Part shown: one piece after another, positions 46,764 through 56,017 of the stretch
Layout: every line of letters begins with the position of its first letter
Position numbering within the stretch: position 1 is the stretch's first letter
Assembly: GCF_963678635.1 (NCBI RefSeq)
Contig: NC_087070.1
Location: 47,845,467-47,909,466 of the forward strand
Direction of reading: 5' to 3'
DNA from: Symsagittifera roscoffensis
Lineage: Eukaryota; Xenacoelomorpha; Acoela; Convolutidae
Length of the DNA: 64,000 nt
Made by a program: the position numbers and the translations under genes
The notes under the pieces: generated by a model
What the model was told of the DNA's origin: nothing
What the model saw: only the letters and a program-made list of their open reading frames with translations
Databases searched by the model: none

Positions 46764-48417
46764 AAGATGTTGTCTTTCATACTGATTCATTCATGTCAAA
46801 TTAAGGCAAGATAGAGTGTAAGACAGTTCTGATTTTTACGTCTTTTAATGTCATCACAATCATCAACAGAGTCATTCATTTGGAAATATTTTGTGTTGTG
46901 GTCACATTGCTACGGTTAAAAATTAAGATTGAAAGTTTTTCAATAATGCTTTGCGCGTATATTTCTCTTTTATTTTCATGGTGATTTACATTAAATATTT
47001 AATGGTTAAAAGTAATGCTTTTTAATGCACAAGCACTATAGTTAAGCTCGCGTCTGAAGCAACTTTTCCTCAGAAAGCATCATATCTTATAAGATCTTAT
47101 GCGAAAAGCTAACTTGAACGGAAGTTATCTTCAAAAGAAATTAGGCATCTTTTAAAGAATCTTGCAATTTTTCTGCAAGGTTTTGGAATGTAGATTCATT
47201 TAATCGACTTGGCCATATTCTTTTAATCATTTTTTTCCTACATTTTTTTTCTTATGGCCTATGGAACGGTATGGAATTGTATGACAAGCTTTTTTCCCGA
47301 AATTGAAAACCCATTGACGAGCATTTCCCTGCCTGGTCAACAAGTGTTGACATGTGTCAACACTGGTTAGGAAAACTGATAGAAAGCCATGTAAACTTCA
47401 TTCAGGTACAAGGATTGTGTCAAGGAGATCTTCGAATCCGGTTCAACGCAGGGTGCCTGCCTAAAGGGGATGGGGGAGGGGGGAACCTATTCTAACATTT
47501 TTGCATATAGTACCAATCTTCTCCTGACCCCCAATCCTCCCAGTCTCAACTTTCCCCAGCACCAAACCGGAGTCCATAGCCATCAACAACCACCATGTCC
47601 ACAGTTATGGTTCATTTAAAAAAAAAATTATACCTTAAAAAACAGTTTGTTCTTTTTTATTGTGATCTATGTGCATATTATTGCCCCACCCACACACAAC
47701 AATGAAAAAAAAAATGAAAAAAAAACTAAGAGGATGAACTGCTTTTTCTTTATGGATTGTGAGCGGATTCTGCACCAAGCCAATTGCAAGCATAAACTGC
47801 AAACTGTATGCGCAGTCCGCAACATGTAGACAAATTCTGCGGAATCAGCTTTCATTTGCGAAATCCGCTTACAATTTGCGGAATCCGCTTCCAATTGCAA
47901 TCATCCAGAAAAATTAGCAAATTTCGCCCGTTGCGGTCTGCCAAAAAAATAATGTGCCAACAATGTTTACGTTAAATATATTTCAGCGCAGATCCACAGA
48001 GATTTTCTAAGTGAAACTCATTACAATTTTCAAAAAGAGTTTTAAGATTTGTCTCTGGGTTCCAGTGATCTAAAGACACCAAATTATGTGGCTTTTTTCA
48101 GTGAACATTTTAGCTTTATAATTATGATAGTACTTTTCATAATTTTTACGTTTTTTGCAAAAATAAAGGCGACTGGAACCTGCGCCAGCCGGTATTTCTT
48201 GTTTACTAGTTTTTTGAAGCCGATAGATGAGCGAAAGAATTACAGAATTAACGGTTGACCAAATTAGAGTAGTGACTAAAACAACAAAAGTTGAAATGAC
48301 TGAACTTTTTTTTAAATTCTATCAGAGTTAATAAATTTGTGGAATTTTCGTTTGCTCTACAAACCATCAAGGCTGCGAAGATTTTTGTTTTGTTTCGAAA
48401 AAAAATTATAATAAAAT
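46764..48417. other. Intergenic stretch
   Basis: No gene is recognised. 47,255-47,340 has TTGTATGA-type words. 47,460-47,480 has a short GGGGATGGGGGAGGGGGG run resembling the G-rich repeat. 47,755-47,900 is a GCGGAATCCGC cluster, best seen as GCGGAATCCGCTTCCAATTG near 47,878. Confidence 0.5.
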
Positions 48418-48598
48418 TTAAGTTTCTGCAAATTCAGTTTTTTGAAAATTTGCTCTATCAGTGAGGTATAGCAATTCGTCTGTCTTCAAATCATTCACAT
48501 ATGTGTTTAGCGGTACAACGATATTTTGAATTGACTGCAAAAAAGCGGTTGAGTATTTGTTAGTTGTAGTTATAAAACTGACACCGTCACAGCTCTCT
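48418..48598 (-). CDS. Possible terminal exon, unknown
   Basis: On the minus strand a pyrimidine-rich acceptor (GTTTTTTGGTCTCCTAG) precedes an open frame of about 60 codons with balanced composition (SCDGVSFITTTNKYSTAF... ending KTEFAET and a TAA). It lies 250 bases downstream of the MFS-like exons and might be their last exon, or a separate relic. No domain is recognised. Confidence 0.25.
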
Positions 48599-48852
48599 AG
48601 GAGACCAAAAAACACACAACATTTTCGGGCAAAATTTTTATTCTTCAGAAAATTTTTTCATGGAAGAAAACAGCAATTATTCGATCAATTGAACAGCTGC
48701 AACTTCGATAATAAATTAAACGAATGAATACAAACTGAGCTACAAGATAAACTTTCGCTATACGAATTATTTCTTCGAGGCGTGCTTGAAGCGAGCATAG
48801 TTTCTTAAATCTCCTAAAAACATGAGTAAATATAAACAAGTATGTGAGGTGA

Positions 48853-48990
48853 CAACGGTTTTGTAGCCGAAAATATCGAAGAGCATCCCGCCGACCACTG
48901 CGCCTCCGACGCCCCTTCCTCCCCAGTAGTGGACGTTGTTGTTCCACGAACTGAGTACAATTCTGTACTCTTTTTTGTTGTCATTTGGAC
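48853..48990 (-). pseudogene. MFS-transporter-like exon (late transmembrane helix)
   Basis: The frame reads VHYWGGRGVGGAVVGGML, then FDIFGYKTVV, then a hydrophobic run. Gly-rich GRGxGGxxxGGxLxDxFG is the helix-packing pattern of the penultimate helix pair in major facilitator proteins, seen in MFSD6-like and SLC18-like branches. It is followed within 50 bases by another AG acceptor-like site. It lies in the same order as the two exons at higher coordinates, which supports one minus-strand gene, but joining frames cleanly was not possible. Confidence 0.45.
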
Positions 48991-49224
48991 TAACAGAAGA
49001 TACAATTGATATAAAAGGACCATGCTCTTAACATACGTCATCATATTTCTTTTTGAAGTTTTTTTCAAGTGGTTTCCCGGGATTTTAAAAATTTTATCGT
49101 TTTTTTAATCATATATTTCAGTTTGCCTGACGGCTCTTTAAAGCAATTGTTTCCCGGAATTTTTCAGAGCAGACCTTTTTAGGAACATTAATTTCACGGA
49201 AAACCACTCTAATCACAACTGTAC

Positions 49225-49398
49225 CTGAGAAAAGACATGATGTCATCAATACAATCTGAAATCCATGTCGCCGCTATACAATACGCGATAACGTCAAAAT
49301 ACCACAAGTAAAACTTGGTTCGTAGCTGGGCCAAAGTTACAATAAACCACTAAGCCCATTAAAGTTGAGCCAAGCATGCCAATCACAGAAATGACCAT
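49225..49398 (-). pseudogene. MFS-transporter-like exon with a frame break
   Basis: A hydrophobic helix, MVISVIGMLGSTLMGLVVYC, opens the segment. A second helix-like part (WYFDVIAYCIAATWISDC) lies in the next frame, so a one-base change separates them near 49,325. It ends at a consensus donor, CAG|GTACAG. A TAA sits directly before the ATG and no acceptor is visible there. The two helices and their spacing fit a 12-helix transporter, but this part looks decayed. Confidence 0.35.
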
Positions 49399-49668
49399 TT
49401 AAAAAAGGAAAATTAATTTTGCGCTCGAAATTATTGTTTTAGCACCAAAAAATTTAACACAAAAAGATCTTTTTGCCCAAAAAACAACTGCTTCTTTTAA
49501 AGACTCAAAAAATCTCACGCCTCGACAAACTAAAAGTCGCAGTTAAGACTGTGTTATTTTGTGTAGCTAACATTGAACTGAGGCCAATAAAAATCTCTTA
49601 AATTCCTGCAAAAGTCTTCTGTAAAACTTTTATAACACTTTTAAGAGATCTACAAAAAATTGTTCATC

Positions 49669-49880
49669 AGTAGGTCCAATAATGTAACCTACTTCAAACG
49701 AAATTTGACTGAATGCCGATGCAACTCCCCAATGGTCTGGATAAAGAGCCAATACAATTTTATTGATAACTCCACCCAATAAGGCACAACCCATTCTCAG
49801 TAATAATTGAGAAATAGTCGTGAAAATTACATAGAAACAAAAGGAGCTGAACCAGCTCGTCAAACCAAAAATTATATCTG
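49669..49880 (-). pseudogene. MFS-transporter-like exon (helices 4-5)
   Basis: It follows an acceptor TTCAATTTCAG (ending 49,878) and reads IIFGLTSWFSSFCFYVIF, a polar-Arg break, a second helix, then LYPDHWGVASAFSQISFEVG and YIIGPT. The F/Y-P-D....G....(E)....G..(I)GP pattern is the helix 4-5 signature of SLC18B1-like and related drug:H+ antiporter transporters. Such proteins move amines or polyamines across membranes. Downstream in frame a stop is met after 13 codons, so a donor must lie just after GPT or the gene is broken. Confidence 0.5.
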
Positions 49881-50420
49881 AAATTGAATATAAAAAGTAA
49901 GCGAATTGAACTATTGTTGTGTAGTTAATAAAATGAGAAATGTATGGTAAGCTTAAGCCGAAGGTTACAACCGATCCGTCCCGTAAACCAAAGCTAAGTC
50001 CGGTCGCGGTTTTGATGAAACCTGTCGGTACCATCATGCAAGTTGGGTCCTTATTTTTTTTTAAAAAGAAAAAAACCGTTAAAAATATTGGATTTTTTTT
50101 CTGAAAATTGAAATTTTTGATACGTTTTCAAAAGTTTAGAACAAGAAAGCCGCGTGTTTTTAGATGTGGCGCTATACATTCTCAAAATTGGTAAAAAGGA
50201 AGCCAAATGCGCACAAAATAGGTCACAATTAGAACATTAATGATCTAGTTTAGTTAAAAAAATTACAATATCGTTGTGAAAATTGGACCAGCCTAATTGA
50301 AAGTAAACGCCTTCAACTCCGCACCCTTGCCCCATTCCTTCCCAACACGCTACCACTTTCAGAATTTTTAAGGACTCATCTATAGTTTAGGGACCCAACA
50401 GTCGCTGCGGCAACACCCAC

Positions 50421-50592
50421 CTTTCTCCTTGGAGCGGGTTGGGAAAAATCTTCCCATTTGAGCAGCAACTATGGCAACTTCAGTTACAAACGCGAAGAGC
50501 AAGCAGAATAATTGATAATAACTTAGCGAAACCACTGCGCTTATTCTCCATATTCGGCTCAAAGTAAAAAAAGAACTAATATTTACAATCAA
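50421..50592 (-). pseudogene. Possible first MFS exon
   Basis: A hydrophobic helix (FVTEVAIVAAQM) followed by GRFFPTRSKEKG resembles the first helix and FFPxxAxxKG loop of SLC18B1-type proteins. It ends at a strong donor (GAGAAAG|GTGGGT at 50,421). The intervening 380 bases to the next exon show no second-helix exon, so the gene is either incomplete or too diverged to read. Confidence 0.3.
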
Positions 50593-51173
50593 ATCCGATC
50601 AAATCTGCTTTTTTGTTTTTCTATGAAGTTCGTAATTACTTTTGTATTTACAGCAGGGAAAGATTTCGAGGAAAGCGCGGGAGGGAGGTGGGGGTAACGT
50701 TTGTGGCATACCAATATTTACTCATTTGTAAGGGAACACACGCCGAAAAAAACGTTTTTTTTTGTTTGAAACCTTTCAAAAAGTGCGCAAAAACGGCACT
50801 TTTGACTTGTTTGTCAAAAAACGCTTGCGGCGCACAGTATTTTTGCAAAAGGATCAATGTTGTATTTTTGGAGGGCTCAGAAAATGAACTTGATCCAAGT
50901 AAAAATGGTCGACATCATTTTGAAAAAGTTTTTGAAATCATCCCCCCCCCCTCGAGAAAATCATTAATACGCCCGTGATTTACTGTTTAATGAGGTTAAT
51001 GATTTTAATGATACTGGTTCAAAGTTAATGATAAGGTTCTCAATGAAGCAATTGTGATTTAGTTGGATTTGTTTTTCACATATTATTGTTAATAATTTGA
51101 TTTTATATTAAAAGTTGTAGTTGGAACACAACAACATGAAAAGTTCTTTTTTTATCAGAGATACTGCAACGTT
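50593..51173. other. Intergenic stretch
   Basis: No gene is recognised; a C10 run followed by CTCGAG lies near 50,940-50,955. AATGATTTTAATGATACTGG-like repeats follow. Confidence 0.5.
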
Positions 51174-51288
51174 ATCGTATCTAAAAAATCATAAACTGTC
51201 CACATCTATATCAAAAACGAATGCTTTCACTTTGATATAGACCTGTTTGATATAGATGTGGACAATTTATGACTCTTTAGATACGATA
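51174..51288. repeat. Hairpin of about 41 bp
   Basis: ATCGTATCTAAA...CACATCTATATCAA (51,174-51,215) is repeated inverted at 51,247-51,288 with three mismatches, separated by 31 bases. Either strand would fold into a long, nearly perfect hairpin. A small foldback element is likeliest; a small-RNA precursor is possible but its loop and perfect lower stem are not typical. Confidence 0.8.
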
Positions 51289-51639
51289 TGAGATGAGAAG
51301 GGCCTAATATAATGTAACAATGACCCCACAAAACAATAAAGAAACCCTTTAAAGATAAAAAAAATTGCTTTCTACGCCCATATTGATTTCTTGAAACGAA
51401 GAAATCAGCCATTGGAAACTCATCTTAAGAGTTTTCTGAACATTACGAGGCCAAACTGTGCACTTGATAGGCGCACTATTTTGTGTCTGTATGTTCCTGG
51501 ATTGCAGAAACTAATGCTTAAACCTCTTCCAAAATGTAAGTGGAATCAACTAACAAAATTTCTGTGGATTCCGCGTACAAATAACTGTAACGTTAGTTTT
51601 GTCGGCTTTTTTTTTGTGTCGCGGATTCCGCAACAAACG

Positions 51640-51860
51640 AATATAACTAGTTGTTCTGGATTCCTCAACAGTAAATGAATTCCGCAAAATGTAAGTGGAA
51701 TCCGCAAATGTAAGTGGAATCTGCAAACTGTAAGTGAAATCCGAATTTATTACTGAACTTGCATATGAACAATTAAAAGCTGGAGCAGGAGTTCTTATCT
51801 TTAGCAATGAGGAATTTAAAAGCAAGGACTAAACCATTGTCAGTGGAATCCACAAATAAA
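51640..51860. repeat. GCGGATTCCGC-type repeat cluster 2
   Basis: Runs of GTAAGTGGAATCCGCAAA at 15-20-base spacing (51,675-51,745), with other copies around 51,565-51,665 and 51,845. The unit GTAAGTGGAATCYGCAAA appears in tandem here, clearer than in other clusters. Confidence 0.75.
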
Positions 51861-51984
51861 CCTTATAAAATTGGTTAAGTAAATCGGTTGATGTCATCTG
51901 TTGATGTCATCTTTTAGTATTTGTGATACAGATCCCAGCAAACAATTTTTAGGATCATAGTTTTGGAAACACAGCACCGAATGA

Positions 51985-52380
51985 ATTCATTAATTGGAGT
52001 CATTGGGTTGAGAGTATTTAGAAACACAACTCGCAGCATATTGCCATTTTATGTCAGTATTTGAGACTCCATCGATCCCAATTATTGGTCAATATTTGGG
52101 ATTGACAGATTCCCAAACACTGGAATATTATTGAATAAATATGGAATAATTTCATTATTGGGAGTCATTGGCTTGAGAGTGTTTAGAAACAAAAAGCAGA
52201 ACATATTGCCGATTTATGTCAGTTTGTTGGATTTCATCGATCCCAAATATTAGAATAAAAATGGAACAAATTTTTTTAATTCGAAGTCATTGGGTTCAGA
52301 GTGTTTAGAAACACAATGCACAGCATATGGTCAATTTAGGTCAGTATTTGGGGTTCCATCGGTCCGAAAAACTGAAGCTG
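51985..52380. repeat. Diverged tandem repeat, three units
   Basis: ATTGGGAGTCATTGGGTTGAGAGTGTTTAGAAAC-like units start at 51,992, 52,156 and 52,279. Each continues through CAGCATATTGCC, TTTATGTCAGTATTTG and CCATCGATCCCA. Unit lengths are about 165, 123 and 100 bp; old and diverged. Confidence 0.8.
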
Positions 52381-52524
52381 GTGTTTGACAGAAATTGAGA
52401 TCGGTTATTAGGAGTTTCAACCGGCAGCTGATGAACTTAGTAATGTAGTAATTGAGATTGAATTTGCTGGTGAACATTTAATAATTAAAAGATATAAATT
52501 TAAACGCTACTACATATATACATA

Positions 52525-52870
52525 TAAGTAAACGGAATCCGCGAAAAAATGCGGATTCCATTTACAATGCGCGGATTCCAGTTACAATTTGCGAACTCCG
52601 CCTGCAATTATGGATTTCGCAACAGCTCAATTTAACTCTACAATGTCTTTTATTTGTTTGTGGATTCCACAAAATGTTCCGGCTCCGCAATTATGATTGC
52701 CGATTCCGCAAATTCACTATTTTTGCATCAATTTTGAGCGGTAGAGTTTTTTAGTTATTAGTTTGTGGAATCCAAAACAGCAAAGAAGATCAAAGAAAAG
52801 TAGCAATATTGCGGATTTCTCAAGAAATCTGATTTTGGCCGTTGCGCAATCCGCTTGCAAGGCACAGAAT
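52525..52870. repeat. GCGGATTCCGC-type repeat cluster 3
   Basis: GCGGATTCCATTTACAATGC, GCGGATTCCAGTTACAATTTGC and further copies at 52,600-52,860 in both orientations. CAATT(T)GC spacers follow each core. Confidence 0.7.
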
Positions 52871-53340
52871 GCACATTTTGGACATGTAATGTAAAATTTA
52901 CCTTTGTGCTATTTTGAGATGACCATTTTGACTGGCTGACCTTAAAATTTTTTTAGTATATTTTGTAGTTCATTGTTTTTAAAATTTTTAAAATTGTAAA
53001 ATTTTTTTTTATTTTATTAGAAAAATTAAAGATGGGGGAATTTTCCGACAAATCTTATAAAAATTTCTACGATGGGGGACAATTTTTAGGATGGTCAACC
53101 CAGTTAGATCAACGTTTTTGATCAACACTATTTCAGTTTATGATCAAAGATTCAAACCAAATTAAATTTTGCAGTATATCATAATAATTAGTTTTAGGGG
53201 TATTCTTGAAAAATTTTTACAAACAACACAAGAATTACATTGTCTGGTGTCAATGACTGACCAGAAAATTTTGAATATATTGCGCTGAGGATCCAAATCA
53301 TGACTGCCCCCATCCATAGACTGATTTTTCAGTTGCAGAT

Positions 53341-53577
53341 ATGTTTTCTCTACAGTTTTTCCAATTTTTTGGTATGCGCGCTGGAGACCTTTTGAGGTCT
53401 GTATCGTCAAAACAGATACGACTGTCTTTTGACACCGGATCAAGTAACTCGGTAATTTCTGAGATTAAACTGCAAAAATATGAAGTGAAGAAGTTTTATA
53501 CAATTGAGTCCATACTTTTGAGCTTGATACTCCAGAGACTGAAAAAGTTGTATCAAAACGAAAAATATTGCTGTTGA
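53341..53577 (+). pseudogene. Possible retroelement protease scrap
   Basis: A short frame contains QIRLSFDTGSSNSVIS, an aspartic-protease motif in the form used by gypsy or BEL Pol proteins. It is not from the large retroelement, whose motif is IDSGAESNIINI. No RT is found after it. It could be chance, but DTGSSNSVIS is a close match. Confidence 0.35.
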
Positions 53578-53689
53578 TGGGAATCAATGCTCAAAATACG
53601 TAATGTAACTTAAATCAAGTTTCAGAAACATTCTGAAATTTTTAACTTTATGGAGCAGAATTTTATTTCTTGTAGTTTTAACAGAATAG

Positions 53690-54035
53690 CCGCGACATTA
53701 CACCACAAAACAGTGCACCACAAATTTGCCGATTCCAAGCCAAACCAGTTTACTTTGGTCGTTGAAATCCACGAATTCCGCAAAAGGCAAATAATGACTC
53801 GGTAGAAATCTTAACATTGTTTGTAAAAGTCCACGGATTCCACAGAATTCATCGCAAAATTCATCGCAAACGGATTCCACAGAATTAACAGAATTCATCG
53901 CAGAATTCCGCGGATTCCGTGACATCTTAGCTTTAAAAAGCATGCCGCCTTTTCAGATATATAGTCACGGATTCCGCAGCAGATTTTTAGGAATCCATGT
54001 AAAAAAGCATGTTCACGGAATCCGAGTACATATAA
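53690..54035. repeat. GCGGATTCCGC-type repeat cluster 4
   Basis: Copies such as CACGGATTCCGCAGCAG (53,967), GCGGATTCCGTGAC (53,909), ACGGATTCCACAG (53,830, 53,870) alternate with GAATTCATCGCA spacers repeated three times near 53,838-53,900. Confidence 0.7.
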
Positions 54036-54427
54036 GTACAAAAGTTTTTGCAAAAATAACAAGCCTATGGCCCTGTGATTCCTGTGGCGGTGATATTTTG
54101 ACTTAGAACTTTCAGAACCAAGTAAGCTTACGGGAGAGGATGTTAAAAGAGTCCAAAATTGAATCACAATGGTAATTATGTTCGGAAATTTTCTTCACAG
54201 TTGCCGTCTGTTTTTATTATTTTCAATTGGATGAGCCTGTACGATATTTGGCCCAAATTTATTTTGAAAAGAAAACCTTGGAAATGTTCTAGGAGTTGAA
54301 AATTTCAGCCTACTGTTATTCAAAATGGCCCTTGGATAGGCTACAGCAGTCGAACCGTGACAAACTTCAAACTAGCCCTCTAGAAACACGCTTCAATTAA
54401 CTCGTGAATTCTTTTTTACAGCTTCAT

Positions 54428-54660
54428 TCATTCTTTCTGCACAACGAGCCATATCAGAAGTCTTGCCGACATAATGTGCTGAATGCCGATTTTGTTCATT
54501 TTGGAATGATCCATTTTGATTACATGCATTACATGCTTTCCTTTCGGAGGGTGAAAATCGATTTTTTCTCGTAAATTGAACTGACGTTTGAACTTTCGGT
54601 TATCATCATGCTTTCGATTAAGCTTCTGAGCTTTCATATAGAAGTTGTCTAGTAATTCTA
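54428..54660 (-). pseudogene. Possible integrase C-terminal scrap of another gypsy-type element
   Basis: The frame reads LLDNFYMKAQKLNRKHDDNR followed by KFKRQFNLREKIDFHPPKGK. Basic, with HDxxRKxxxxFxxxEKIxxHPP spacing like the tail after a gypsy integrase core (normally with a GDKV motif). No core domain is seen beside it. Confidence 0.3.
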
Positions 54661-56017
54661 CAAGAACTCATTTCGAAACATTAATTCCGCTTTTGACGGT
54701 ATGAAAAGAAAGCAGAACTGCTTTCAAATCATATTTAAGCAGGATTTGTCGAAATTAACTATCGCGATAAGACGCGACACTTGAGGCAAAATAAAACCCG
54801 ACATTATTCAACCATTTAGACGAAGAAACTGAATTTGATTATCAATACACCAATATTAGCAGAACCACAAAAAGCACATATTTGTTTCCACATTGTATTA
54901 AAATCAATTCATTATTTGCCGAAAAAAAACTTGCTTTCTTAAATGTTTTATGGCAATCAAAAAGTAAAAGTGAATAGAAAAACCGAAATTTAGGTTTCTT
55001 TAAAGTTTCGTCTAATAGAACAAAGGGATAATTGCAGTTTTGCTTTTCTCAAATGATTTGATAACCAAGTTAGTTTTACAGAAGTTACGGCAGCAAGGGT
55101 TTGAGTTTTGAGTTCTTTATGAAGAGTTGATAAATTCTGAGAATTGGAATTGTAGCCTCACAACTTAATAATTCCATCTGCTCCAAAACTATTTATTGTT
55201 GTCTCCGTCGCGTCTGCTACTATTGCAAAATAATATGTTTGGTTATAGTTCTACTTACTAATGGTTCAAAAGTGAAGATTGAAGGTAACTATTTCACCGA
55301 TCAATTAGGAAGCGTCCAAAAATGTTCAGAATTGCTTTTTTTTAAAAAAAGTTTTTGGTCAGATTAAGGTCAATAATATGAGGTTCCAACAGTCTTCGAA
55401 AAATACAAAAGGTTGCTCAAAAGACTGAGGGATCACGCTTTGCCCTGATAGGATTTGTCTTCTTTTTTAGTTCAGTTTTGTCTGCTATATGGAATGCTTG
55501 CTCTAGTATGGAAGGAAGTTAGTCGCTTTGATTTTAGAGTTATAATAAAATCTTTTCCAAGAGCATTTCATTGTCAATTAGTTTTCTGTGACCATTTCTA
55601 TAAATTTTCTCGTTAGAAAAAAAGTTTTTGCTGAGTATGAGGTAGTCCAGGACTTCTGTTGGTGATGTCAGATAACAAGCGAGTCGCAGTTGAAATTAAT
55701 TTAATTAAATTTTGGTGGTTTCTAAAAACGATTTAAGTAAAAATATAGACCTTTTAACGTCACTAAAATGCCATTGAACTTAATTTGGTCAAAACAAAAA
55801 GAACTAGGGACTGAAACTATGAGTCTAAAAAAATCTAGCATTACGGTACAAGTTTTCTATTCCAATTACCCTTTGACTAATTTTATGCTCAGTTTGAGCA
55901 GTTTTTATATTCTTGACACGTTAAGAAAGTGACATAGTTTGATTGCCATTATTTAAATTGAGTATTCAGAGCTTGAATTTGAAGTGTATTGTAAAAATTG
56001 CCCGAATTGATATAAAC
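54661..56017. other. Intergenic stretch, nothing recognised
   Basis: AT-rich, with no repeat family, splice-bounded frame or domain detected by eye. Confidence 0.5.

Noticed and set aside
51391..51850. Frames over the GGATTCC cluster
   Set aside because: Built from repeat words; they end at random and have no domain.
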